Below the pieces are notes generated by a model, which was given only the letters and a program-made list of their open reading frames with translations, had not been told where the DNA came from and made no database searches. From Deltaproteobacteria bacterium UBA1386 (lineage in GTDB: Bacteria; Desulfobacterota; Syntrophorhabdia; Syntrophorhabdales; Syntrophorhabdaceae), in contig DBQU01000062.1 in assembly GCA_002305765.1 (NCBI GenBank), positions 50,815 through 114,814 on the forward strand: a stretch of 64,000 nucleotides of DNA, in the 5' to 3' direction. A program made the position numbers and the translations under genes. Positions 51,638-59,799 of this stretch are shown one piece after another; the first letter of the stretch is position 1; each line of letters begins with the position of its first letter.

Positions 51638-51652
51638 TGGCACGGTAATTGC
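51638..51652 (+). promoter_or_regulatory. Sigma-54 promoter ahead of the LTxxQ-type periplasmic protein gene
   Basis: TGGCACG, four bases, TTGC: the -24 GG and -12 GC are correctly spaced and match the sigma-54 consensus at nearly every fixed base. Transcription would begin near 51664, 35 bases before the ATG at 51699. The same locus encodes a sigma-54 activator, which strengthens the call. Confidence 0.85.
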
Positions 51653-51698
51653 CAAAAAGGAAGCTATGATTTGCAAAAAGCCATATGAGGAGGTTACA

Positions 51699-52166
51699 AT
51701 GAAGAAGATTTTGGGAGTTATCGTGGCGGTCCTGTTCATAGCAGCGGCATCTACTGTCTTCGCCGTCGGGCCGGGAGGTTACGGTCCGGGACCAAAAGGG
51801 TTCGGGTACGGCCGGGGTATAGATCTCTCCAAGGAACAGATGGACAAGATGTGGCAGATACGCGAGAGATTCAACACCGACACCTCATCCCTGCGTTACG
51901 AGCTCTTTCAGAAGCGGGGCGAACTGAGGACCCTCTATTCCGACCCCAAGGCAAGCGATGCGGCGATCCTGGCAAAGGAAAAGGAAGTCGACACTCTGAG
52001 GCAGAAGATGCACGACAGGATGGTCCGGTTCAAACTGGAGCAGAGGAAGGTCTACACTCCGGAGCAGCTTCAGAAACTGGCTGAGTCCGGTTATGGTCCC
52101 GGCTTCGGCGGCGGTCGCGGCGGTCGCGGCGGCGGGCGGGGACTCGGGCCCTGTGGCAGATTCTAG
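51699..52166 (+). CDS. Periplasmic Spy/CpxP/ZraP-like protein
   Basis: The 155-residue protein has a signal peptide (cleaved near TVFA-V) and a helical domain with LSKEQMDKMWQIRERFNTDT and VYTPEQLQKL, variants of the LTxxQ motif of Spy, CpxP and ZraP. Gly-rich segments flank it; the C-terminal tail after residue ~132 is mostly Gly and Arg with one Cys. ZraP binds zinc and acts as a chaperone that damps the ZraSR system. AGGAGG lies before ATG 51699, and a sigma-54 promoter precedes it. Confidence 0.83.
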   Translation: MKKILGVIVAVLFIAAASTVFAVGPGGYGPGPKGFGYGRGIDLSKEQMDKMWQIRERFNTDTSSLRYELFQKRGELRTLYSDPKASDAAILAKEKEVDTLRQKMHDRMVRFKLEQRKVYTPEQLQKLAESGYGPGFGGGRGGRGGGRGLGPCGRF

Positions 52167-52233
52167 GTACATGGAAACAAGGTGACGGGCCTCCCCTTGA
52201 CGGCCCGTCACCCCCATGAAAAGGGAGGGAGAA

Positions 52234-52623
52234 ATGAAAAATATCGTAGCAGTTGTACTACTGGCGACAGTGACAGGGTTGTTTTTGGTCTCATGCGCGT
52301 CTGAAGGGTATAACACCCAGAAAGGCGCCGCGATCGGGGCCGGACTTGGCGCCATAGCGGGACAGGTGATAGGGCACGATACAGCCTCGACGCTCATCGG
52401 CGCGGCGGTGGGAACCCTTGTCGGAGCCGTGGGAGGCAACGCGGTGGACCAGCACGTGCAGAACCAGCAGCGCACTTCGACTCAGCAGAGCGCCGCATAT
52501 CCGTCATCGAGCCAGGTAACCCCCCAGGACCAGCCTCCGGGGCAGTGGGTTGAAGTGCCCGGTCAATGGATAGGCGGGAAATGGGTTCCCGCACACAAGG
52601 TATGGGTGCCCGTGAATCCATGA
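52234..52623 (+). CDS. Glycine-zipper outer-membrane lipoprotein
   Basis: The ~129-residue protein has a lipobox (LVSCAS) and a glycine-zipper region GAAIGAGLGAIAGQVIG, then LIGAAVGTLVGAVGGNAVDQ, similar to SlyB/YMGG-type envelope proteins. A Gln/Ser-rich linker leads to a Trp-rich C-terminus with PGQWVEVPGQWIGGKWVPAH. GGGAGGGAG lies before ATG 52234. Its stop overlaps the next gene (ATGA). Confidence 0.82.
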   Translation: MKNIVAVVLLATVTGLFLVSCASEGYNTQKGAAIGAGLGAIAGQVIGHDTASTLIGAAVGTLVGAVGGNAVDQHVQNQQRTSTQQSAAYPSSSQVTPQDQPPGQWVEVPGQWIGGKWVPAHKVWVPVNP

Positions 52624-53039
52624 CATTTGTCGTATTCTTCCTTCTCCTGTGCGTGTTCATAACGCCCTCTCTCCGGGCCCAGAACTCATATTCCGAGTTC
52701 GAGAGAGGGCTCCAGCTGACGGAACCCCAGAGAACGCAGGTTGAGGATATCAGGAACAGGTATATCAACGAATGGCAATCCCTGAGGAGGGAATCGTCGC
52801 GAAAGCAGAGGGAGCTCAGGGAACTGAACCGGAACCCCGAGACCAATTCAGCCAGGATAGGCAGGATACAGGGCGAACTGCAGGAACTCGACACCGCGCG
52901 GCACAACTCCTACCAGCAATACCGCTCCGAGGTCTCGCGAACTCTCAACCGGAGACAACGCGAGCAGTACAACAGCTTCTGCGACCAGGAGCGCAGAAAG
53001 AACGTGCAGCGTTTTCGTCCGGGGCGGCATGGGAGATAA
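52620..53039 (+). CDS. Second secreted LTxxQ-type (Spy/CpxP-like) protein
   Basis: The 139-residue protein has a signal peptide (cleavage after SLRA) and a charged helical domain with LQLTEPQRTQVEDIRNRYIN and a later LNRRQREQYNSF, an LTxxQ pair as in CpxP and Spy. ATG 52620 overlaps the upstream stop and the end overlaps the kinase gene by 11 bases, so the lipoprotein, this protein and the kinase are coupled. It may act as the periplasmic brake on the sensor. Confidence 0.78.
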   Translation: MTFVVFFLLLCVFITPSLRAQNSYSEFERGLQLTEPQRTQVEDIRNRYINEWQSLRRESSRKQRELRELNRNPETNSARIGRIQGELQELDTARHNSYQQYRSEVSRTLNRRQREQYNSFCDQERRKNVQRFRPGRHGR

Positions 53040-54609
53040 GCGAGCTGTTGCCCTTCCGCTGTTCTTCGCGCTTTTTCTCGTTCTCATTACACTCACCGGG
53101 TTCTTCCAGATAAGGATCATCCGCAACAACATCGAGCGGCAGCTCATGGGAGAGGCAGAGATCATCTTCACCCATGTCCAGAGAGAGATAGACATCAACC
53201 TCGAGTACCTCAGCTTCCTGGACAGGTCACCCGTCATCATCACCCCCTATTTCTTCAACATCATGGCCTTCGACGAGTCGATCATCGACGACCTTGACGC
53301 CGTCATGGGCCGGTTTCTCAAGAACCCGGCAGAAAGGGGCCTGGAAGAACTCTCCCTGGCGAACGTCATCGAGTACGACCTCACGGGTAAGATCGTCGCC
53401 GAAAAAGGGAGAAGCGACATTCCCGCCGGTCTCCTGCAAAAAATCGTCTCGGGGGAGGAGGCGACCGTCATCAGGATGCCCGTAGCCGGCGACAGGTCGC
53501 TCGTCTTTGGCAGGCGTCTGGGTGAACGCATCCTTTTTGTAAGGATCAACGCCCCGGAACTGGAAACATTAAGAAGAAAGGTCATCCTCAGGGATATCGT
53601 CGATAGAGAGGAGAAGAGGTTCAACATCGACTCCATCAGGATCTATGACGAGAAAGGCGGTCTCTTCGTCGGGACCAGCGATGCCGGGAAGAACACTTTC
53701 CTTCTCGAGCGGGATCTTTCCTCGAAGGTCCTCCCCGGCTTTCGCATGCAGATCTTTATCTCGAGAAACCTTGCACGGGACACCATCCAGAGGTCGGCCA
53801 TCGGCTTCATACTCATCCTTGCGGTCCTCTTCGTCTCCGGAGCCGGGAGCATCTACGCCTTCTTCGTCATGGAGAGGAAGTACGCGAAAAGGGTCAAGGA
53901 TATGGAGCGGGAGATGGAGATCAAGGAACGCCTGGTATCGCTGGGAAAACTGGCTTCCGGGATGGCCCACGAGATCAGGAATCCCCTGAACGCCATCAGC
54001 CTTTCCGTTCAGCGCCTCAAGAGAGAATTCGTCCCTTGGGACGAGAAGAAGGAAGAATACCTCACCTTCCTCGATATCATCAGGAAGGAGCTCACGCGGG
54101 TCAATGGGATAGTCGAGGAGTTCCTCCAATCGACCAGGGCGCAGGCCCCCTTCAGCAGGGAAGACCTGCGCGACCTTCTTGAAGAGGTGATCATAATCGT
54201 CGGCGAAAAGGCCTCATCGAAGGGTATCTTCATCGAGAACGCCACAGGCACCGGCATCCACGTCGATTGCCAGAGGGACAGGCTTAAGCAGGCATTCTAC
54301 AACATCATCATAAATGCCATAGAGTCCATGAAGGACGGCGGAAAGATCGCCATCACGGTGAAGCAGAGAGACTCCCGCGTCGAAATATCGGTCAGGGATT
54401 CCGGGCCCGGCATCAGTGAAGAGGCGCTGGCGAGGATATTCGAATACTACTACACCACAAAGGACAAGGGTATGGGCCTCGGACTGCCCATATCGTACGT
54501 GATAGTGAAAGACCATGGCGGCGACATCAAGGTGACAAGCGCTGCCGGGCAGGGAACCACCTTCGTCATCGTCCTGCCCCGCACGCAAGACGCCACGACG
54601 GCGGCGTAA
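53029..54609 (+). CDS. Membrane sensor histidine kinase, ZraS/AtoS-like
   Basis: The 526-residue kinase has helices at about residues 7-28 and 262-284 enclosing a ~230-residue periplasmic sensor with a Cache/PAS-like look. The kinase core follows: GKLASGMAHEIRNPLNAISL (phospho-His), YNIIINAIESMKDGG, RDSGPGISEEAL and GMGLGLPISYVIVKDHGGD. The periplasmic domain would be read by the LTxxQ-type proteins encoded upstream. The response regulator follows after 22 bases. Confidence 0.93.
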   Translation: MGDKRAVALPLFFALFLVLITLTGFFQIRIIRNNIERQLMGEAEIIFTHVQREIDINLEYLSFLDRSPVIITPYFFNIMAFDESIIDDLDAVMGRFLKNPAERGLEELSLANVIEYDLTGKIVAEKGRSDIPAGLLQKIVSGEEATVIRMPVAGDRSLVFGRRLGERILFVRINAPELETLRRKVILRDIVDREEKRFNIDSIRIYDEKGGLFVGTSDAGKNTFLLERDLSSKVLPGFRMQIFISRNLARDTIQRSAIGFILILAVLFVSGAGSIYAFFVMERKYAKRVKDMEREMEIKERLVSLGKLASGMAHEIRNPLNAISLSVQRLKREFVPWDEKKEEYLTFLDIIRKELTRVNGIVEEFLQSTRAQAPFSREDLRDLLEEVIIIVGEKASSKGIFIENATGTGIHVDCQRDRLKQAFYNIIINAIESMKDGGKIAITVKQRDSRVEISVRDSGPGISEEALARIFEYYYTTKDKGMGLGLPISYVIVKDHGGDIKVTSAAGQGTTFVIVLPRTQDATTAA

Positions 54610-54631
54610 AGGGAAAGGAGGGGTTGCGGTT

Positions 54632-55996
54632 ATGGACAGGGTCGGCATATTGATCGTGGAAGACGAACAGACACAGAGATCGCTCCTCGGCGGGCTGCTC
54701 AGGAAAGAAGGCTACACGATAGGTGAGGCATCCGACGGAGAAAGCGCCCTCGCTCTTTTTCAAAAAGACATTTTCGAGATCGTGCTTCTCGACTACAGAC
54801 TGCCGGACACGGACGGCCTGTCCCTCCTCAAAAGGATAAAGGAGATAAACCCGGCGACGGAGGTGGTCATGGTCACTGCCTTCGGGAGCATAGAGAACGC
54901 CGTCGGGGCCCTCAAGGCCGGGGCGTCCGAGTACCTTACGAAACCCATCGACCTCGACGACCTTCTCTTCAAGCTGCGCAAGGTCGAGGAAAAGACATAC
55001 CTTATCCGCGAGAACATGGTCCTTCGTGAAACCCTGCGGGACCGCTTCAAGTCGGAGGAGTTCGTTTACCAGAGCGAGAGGATGCACGAGGTCTCGAGCC
55101 TGGTGGTCAGGATAGCGAAGACGGATTCAACGTGCATTATAAGCGGCGAGAGCGGTGTTGGAAAGGAGGTCGTCCTCAACATGATCCACGCGCTCAGCGA
55201 GCGCAAGGATTTCCCCCTCGTCAAGGTCAATTGCGCCGCCATTCCCGAGACGCTCCTGGAGAGTGAACTCTTCGGCTATGAAAAGGGCGCCTTCACCGGC
55301 GCTTACCAGCGCAAGGCCGGCAAGTTCGAACTCGCCAACAAAGGGACCATCTTTCTTGACGAGATAGGCGACATCCCCCTCGTGCTTCAATCAAAGCTCC
55401 TCAGGGTGATCCAGGAGAAAGAGGTCGAGCGCCTCGGAGGGGCGCATCCCGTCAAGATCGATGTCCGCATCGTCGCCGCGACCAATCGCAACCTGGAGGA
55501 GGAGGTCAAAAAGGGAACATTCCGGGAAGACCTGTACTATCGCCTCAATGTCGTCAATATCGTCATCCCTCCCTTAAGGGAGCGCAGGGAGGACATTCCG
55601 CTGCTCATCGATTTTTTCCTGAAGAAATACAACCTCAAGCATAAGAAGAACGTCAAGGGTCTCACGCGGGAGGCACGCGACACCATGGTCAAATACGACT
55701 ACCCGGGCAACGTCAGGGAACTGGAGAACATCGTGGAGAGGGCCATAGTCCTTACCCGGGGAGACCACATCACCAGCCAGGACCTTCCGAACCTGGCGGA
55801 GCAGGCAATGGTGACAGGCGACGGCAGTATTCGGGGAACCGTCGAATCCATCGAGAGATCGATGATCATTGAAGCCCTCATTAATGCCGACTGGGTCCAG
55901 ACGAAGGCCGCGATGGCCCTCGGTCTGTCGGAGCGCATGCTGAGGTATAAGATCAAGAAGTACGGCATATCGCGATCATCCCGCTCCGCGGGCTGA
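54632..55996 (+). CDS. Sigma-54-dependent response regulator, NtrC/ZraR family
   Basis: The 454-residue protein has a receiver (Asp in VLLDYRLPDTDG, residues ~1-120), an AAA+ domain with Walker A GESGVGKE, the sigma-54 contact loop ELFGYEKGAFTGAYQRK and Walker B GTIFLDEIGDIPL, and a Fis-type helix-turn-helix (TKAAMALGLSERMLRYKIKK). It should activate the sigma-54 promoter at 51638. Receiver plus kinase plus target in one locus matches the Zra arrangement. Confidence 0.95.
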   Translation: MDRVGILIVEDEQTQRSLLGGLLRKEGYTIGEASDGESALALFQKDIFEIVLLDYRLPDTDGLSLLKRIKEINPATEVVMVTAFGSIENAVGALKAGASEYLTKPIDLDDLLFKLRKVEEKTYLIRENMVLRETLRDRFKSEEFVYQSERMHEVSSLVVRIAKTDSTCIISGESGVGKEVVLNMIHALSERKDFPLVKVNCAAIPETLLESELFGYEKGAFTGAYQRKAGKFELANKGTIFLDEIGDIPLVLQSKLLRVIQEKEVERLGGAHPVKIDVRIVAATNRNLEEEVKKGTFREDLYYRLNVVNIVIPPLRERREDIPLLIDFFLKKYNLKHKKNVKGLTREARDTMVKYDYPGNVRELENIVERAIVLTRGDHITSQDLPNLAEQAMVTGDGSIRGTVESIERSMIIEALINADWVQTKAAMALGLSERMLRYKIKKYGISRSSRSAG

Positions 55997-56205
55997 TCGC
56001 GCAAACGGGCCCACGGGTCGGCGCTCGCGCACCTGACGGGCATACGCGGAAAAGCAAAAGGACCCCCAGGGAAAAAGTCTGCGGTCAGCGGATTCCGACC
56101 GTCCCCGCCCTTACCTCGTTAGCCCGTTTGCGCTTAGCGCGCAGACCCGTCCGCCCGTCAGGCACGTTGGTGCCAGCCCGTATGCGCGTGGGGTGGACGC
56201 TTTAG
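55997..56205. repeat. Mosaic of inverted GC-rich repeats between the regulator and mlaE
   Basis: GCGCAAACGGGC (~56000) is inverse to GCCCGTTTGCGC (~56124); CCTGACGGGC is inverse to GCCCGTCAGG; GGGCATACGCG relates to GCCCGTATGCGCG in partial inverse. The pieces alternate in shuffled order. A central GGTC/GACC stem follows GGACCCCCAGGG. The 245-base gap holds no gene that I can see; the structure probably ends the sensor-regulator transcript. Confidence 0.7.
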
Positions 56206-56241
56206 CATTCATATTTTCCCTTCCGTATGTTATAGATAAAA

Positions 56242-57369
56242 ATGCCCCACGAGAATTCTTATCACATAGAGGCGGCCGGCAGCGGCGTGGTCACACTTGT
56301 GCTCACAGGCAGGATGGACCTCGAGCGATTCGGCGACCTTACCGGGCTCATCGGCGCCATTTTCGATGCGCACAGTCCTTCAAAGCTCAACGTGGACATG
56401 AACGGCGTCTCCTATCTCGACTCGGCCGGGGCTCTTTTCATAGTCCGACTCGAGGACGAGGCGCGCAGGCGCTCCGTGGTCTTTGCGCTCTCCGGCCTTT
56501 CCCGGGAAAAGATGGGGATCCTGAGCCTCATCGACAGGGATGCGCTGACGAAACCGAGCCTGGCGCCCCGGGAACGCCGCATGAATGTCATCGAGCACCT
56601 GGGCGTCGCTTCCATCGCGGCTGTCAGAGACATCTACGACATCATGTCCTTCACCGGAGAACTGATGTGTGAAATCGGCTACTCCCTGACGCATCTTCAG
56701 AAGGTCCGGTGGGGCGACGTTGTGTCGTACATGAAGAAGGTCGGCGTCGACGGCCTGCCCATCGTGGGTCTTATCAGCTTTCTCCTCGGCCTCATCATGG
56801 CCTTCATGTCGTCCCTCCAGTTAAAACAGTTCGGAGCGAACATCTATGTTGCCTCCCTCGTCGCCGTTGCGATGGTCCGAGAGCTGGGACCGATCATGAC
56901 GGCAATCATCGTTGCCGGACGATCCGGCTCCGCCTTTGCCGCCGAGATCGGCACAATGAAAGTAAACGAGGAGGTGGATGCCCTCACCACCATGGGGTTC
57001 AGCCCCATGCGCTTTCTCTCCATACCGAAGGTGATAGCATCCCTGCTCACAGTCCCCGTCCTCACGATATTCTCCAGCATATTCGCCATCATGGGCGGCC
57101 TCATCGTCGGGGTGCTGGGTCTCAACCTCACGATCTTCACGTACATCCAGCAGACAATGAAGGCGATATCGGTCTTCGACATAGTGTCGGGCCTGGCGAA
57201 GTCCTTCGTCTTTGCGGCGGCGATCTCTGCGATAGGCTGCCAGAGAGGCTTCAAGGCGCGCGGCGGAGCTGCGGCAGTCGGCAATGCCACGACATCGGCG
57301 GTGGTGACGTCCATATTTCTCATTATCGTGATAGATTCGACCTTTGCTATAATACTGCATTACGTTTAG
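56242..57369 (+). CDS. mlaE: MlaE-type ABC permease fused to an N-terminal STAS domain
   Basis: The 375-residue protein joins a STAS domain (residues ~5-100; NGVSYLDSAGALFIVRLEDE, as in MlaB) to an MlaE permease with about five helices: LPIVGLISFLLGLIMAFMSS, MVRELGPIMTAIIVAGRSGS, FAAEIGTMKVNEEVDALTTM. Mla systems move phospholipids between membranes to keep outer-membrane asymmetry. In E. coli MlaB is separate, so the fusion supplies it in cis. TATAGA ends five bases before the ATG, without a Shine-Dalgarno. Confidence 0.92.
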   Translation: MPHENSYHIEAAGSGVVTLVLTGRMDLERFGDLTGLIGAIFDAHSPSKLNVDMNGVSYLDSAGALFIVRLEDEARRRSVVFALSGLSREKMGILSLIDRDALTKPSLAPRERRMNVIEHLGVASIAAVRDIYDIMSFTGELMCEIGYSLTHLQKVRWGDVVSYMKKVGVDGLPIVGLISFLLGLIMAFMSSLQLKQFGANIYVASLVAVAMVRELGPIMTAIIVAGRSGSAFAAEIGTMKVNEEVDALTTMGFSPMRFLSIPKVIASLLTVPVLTIFSSIFAIMGGLIVGVLGLNLTIFTYIQQTMKAISVFDIVSGLAKSFVFAAAISAIGCQRGFKARGGAAAVGNATTSAVVTSIFLIIVIDSTFAIILHYV

Positions 57370-57391
57370 GTACCAGGGTGGGAACGAAGAT

Positions 57392-58165
57392 TTGAACAGC
57401 ACTGAACCGGTCATCAAAGTGGAAGGCCTCACCGTGCGATACGGCAGCGATACCGTCCTTCAGGACGTCGGCTTTGAAGTGCAGCCGGGCGAGATATTCG
57501 TCATCGTAGGGGGAAGCGGGTGCGGCAAATCGACGCTCCTCAAGCACGTTATCGGAATAGAGACCCCGGCGAAGGGAAGCATCTGGATCAACGGGACGGA
57601 TACGTCGGCACTCGATGACGTGGAGCTCAGGACGCTTCGCATGGGTATAGGGATGCTTTTCCAGTCGAGCGCCCTCTTCGGCTCCATGACGATAGGGGAG
57701 AACGTGGCCCTTCCGCTCACCGAATTCACCGACCTGCCGATGAAAGACATAGAATCAATCACAAGGATGAAGCTCGGTATGGTGGAACTTGCCGGGTATG
57801 ACAACCACTACCCTTCCGAGCTGTCGGGGGGCATGAAGAAGCGCGCCGGGATAGCGAGGGCAATGGCCCTCGATCCCGCAATGCTCTTTCTCGACGAGCC
57901 GTCGGCCGGCCTCGATCCCGTCACGTCCGCCGAGCTCGATGTTCTCATAAAAAAGCTCAACGAAGGAACGGGCACAACCATGATCATCGTCACCCACGAA
58001 CTGGAGACGATCTTCAATATATCTCACCGCATCATCATGCTCGACAGGAACGCAAAAGGCATTATCGCCGAGGGCGACCCCCGGATATTGAGGAGGGATT
58101 CAGATGACCCCCGGGTCACGGACTTCTTCAACCGGCGGGTAACGGAGAAGAAAACGAAGGGATGA
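57392..58165 (+). CDS. mlaF: MlaF-type ABC transporter ATPase
   Basis: The 257-residue ATPase has Walker A GGSGCGKST, the signature LSGGMKKRAGIARAMALDP and Walker B MLFLDEPSAGLDPVTS. The ELSGGMKKR form is characteristic of MlaF. The start is TTG at 57392; a GGGAACGAAG stretch precedes it and no better start exists upstream. It would power lipid movement with the STAS-MlaE permease. Confidence 0.94.
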   Translation: MNSTEPVIKVEGLTVRYGSDTVLQDVGFEVQPGEIFVIVGGSGCGKSTLLKHVIGIETPAKGSIWINGTDTSALDDVELRTLRMGIGMLFQSSALFGSMTIGENVALPLTEFTDLPMKDIESITRMKLGMVELAGYDNHYPSELSGGMKKRAGIARAMALDPAMLFLDEPSAGLDPVTSAELDVLIKKLNEGTGTTMIIVTHELETIFNISHRIIMLDRNAKGIIAEGDPRILRRDSDDPRVTDFFNRRVTEKKTKG

Positions 58166-58169
58166 AGAC

Positions 58170-59099
58170 ATGACAAAGAAGAAGACCTATTTCCTGGTAG
58201 GTTTTTTCGTGCTTGCAGGTGCCTTGATAGCGGTAGGTACCATCGTCTGGCTCGGCGCCTCTCAGTACCTCCAGAAAGGCGAGCAGTTCGTCACCTATTT
58301 TGATGAATCCGTTCAGGGGCTCCAGGTCGACTCGAGCGTCAAGTACAGGGGCGTCGAGATCGGCATGGTGGAAAAGATCGGCGTCGCGCCAGATTATCGC
58401 CTCATCGAGGTCGTCATGAAGATCAATTTCAGTGGCGATGCGGCCAACGCAACGACAGCCAAGCTGAAGGCGGCGGGAATAACAGGGATAGTCTATGTCG
58501 AGCTGGACCACCGCAAAAAAGGGGACCTCGCCAAAACACCGCAGATCACCTTTGAACCCGACTATCCCGTCATCCCCTCCAATCCGTCGGAGATACAGGA
58601 GATCGTGTCCGGCGTCGACGACGTGGTGAAGAAAATGAAAGAGGTGGACTTCAAGGCCATATCCGACGAACTCGTGTCGGCAACCAAAAGCGTCAACACT
58701 TTCTTCGCCGGACAGAAGATGACGAGGATCATCACGAACCTGGAGAACATGACCCAGACCCTTTCCGATTCCGCGAACAAGCTGGCGAAAATGGTGGGCG
58801 ACGGAAGGGCCGACCAGATGCTGAGCGACGCGCGAGACACGGTGCGCGACGCGAAGGAGACGATAGCCCGGGTGAGGTCGGAGCTCGAGAAGATGAAGCT
58901 TGCCGAAACGGCAGCTAAGACCACCAGGATGATCGAGGACCTCTCGCGCAGGTCAAAGACGATCACCATGGAGGTCCAACTCACCGGCGAGAACCTGCGC
59001 AGGGCATCCGAGGACCTTGAGCAGCTCATCGAACGGCTCAAAGCGGACCCGTCGGACATCCTGTTCAGCGATCCGCCCCCGAAAAGAGGTAAACGATGA
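58170..59099 (+). CDS. mlaD: MlaD-type MCE protein
   Basis: The 309-residue protein has one N-terminal membrane helix (residues ~8-28) and an MCE domain (~38-125; VTYFDESVQGLQVDSSVKYR, GVEIGMVEKIGV). The C-terminal ~150 residues form long charged helices with regular heptads, longer than in E. coli MlaD, which may build a periplasmic tube. Its stop overlaps the next gene by four bases. Confidence 0.93.
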   Translation: MTKKKTYFLVGFFVLAGALIAVGTIVWLGASQYLQKGEQFVTYFDESVQGLQVDSSVKYRGVEIGMVEKIGVAPDYRLIEVVMKINFSGDAANATTAKLKAAGITGIVYVELDHRKKGDLAKTPQITFEPDYPVIPSNPSEIQEIVSGVDDVVKKMKEVDFKAISDELVSATKSVNTFFAGQKMTRIITNLENMTQTLSDSANKLAKMVGDGRADQMLSDARDTVRDAKETIARVRSELEKMKLAETAAKTTRMIEDLSRRSKTITMEVQLTGENLRRASEDLEQLIERLKADPSDILFSDPPPKRGKR

Positions 59100-59731
59100 C
59101 AAGATCATTTGCGGGAACAGCGGGGCTCTATTGTGTGCCCCTGATATGCCTTGCACTCATTGCGGGGTGTCTCGGCAGGACGAAACCACCCTACGTCATG
59201 GACCAGTACACGCTCGATTACGCTCCCGGGGCCGTCACCGCCGGGCAGCCCGTCCAGGAGCTCATCCGCGTGGAAAGGTTTGCCGTGGCGCCGGCATTCA
59301 ACTCCACCAACATGGCGATCAGGAAAGGACAGTACCGTTTCGAAACATACAATTACAGCCGCTGGCGCGTCAACCCGGCGGACATGGTCGCGGGCTTCGT
59401 GCTCAGAGACATCACCCGTGCCGGGATATTCAAGGGAACATACTCCTGGTATGATTCCGACCTCTCCCGTTATATTTTGGAGGGCTATGTCGACGAGTTC
59501 TGTGAATCCTCGGGCAAGGGGCTCTTGAGCGTCCGCATCACCCTTGTGGACACGAAGGCGAAGAACCCCGTGGAGCAGGTGGTGTTTCAGAGGCAGTACA
59601 CCCAGTCGGCTCCCATGGACGACAGTTCTCCCGACGCCCTGGCGGCGGCACTGAGCGCGGCCATGAAGGAGGTCTCGGGCAGGCTCATGACCGACATAGC
59701 CGCCACTCTCAGGGAAAGCGCCGATAAATGA
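59096..59731 (+). CDS. ABC-transport auxiliary lipoprotein, PqiC-like
   Basis: The 211-residue protein has a lipoprotein signal with acylated Cys (LIAGCLGR). YTLDYAP near residue 38, IRVERFAVAPAFNSTNMAIR and LEGYVDEFCES resemble the PqiC/YmbA domain that partners MCE transporters at the outer membrane. It replaces the MlaC/MlaA proteins, which are absent here. The ATGA overlap with mlaD shows it belongs to the transporter operon. Confidence 0.85.
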   Translation: MTRSFAGTAGLYCVPLICLALIAGCLGRTKPPYVMDQYTLDYAPGAVTAGQPVQELIRVERFAVAPAFNSTNMAIRKGQYRFETYNYSRWRVNPADMVAGFVLRDITRAGIFKGTYSWYDSDLSRYILEGYVDEFCESSGKGLLSVRITLVDTKAKNPVEQVVFQRQYTQSAPMDDSSPDALAAALSAAMKEVSGRLMTDIAATLRESADK

Positions 59732-59799
59732 CAGGAAGTCTTGACAGACCGCCCTTTTTGACAAATATTACTTAGGTCGCAAGCGTAAGGATCGGGCAC

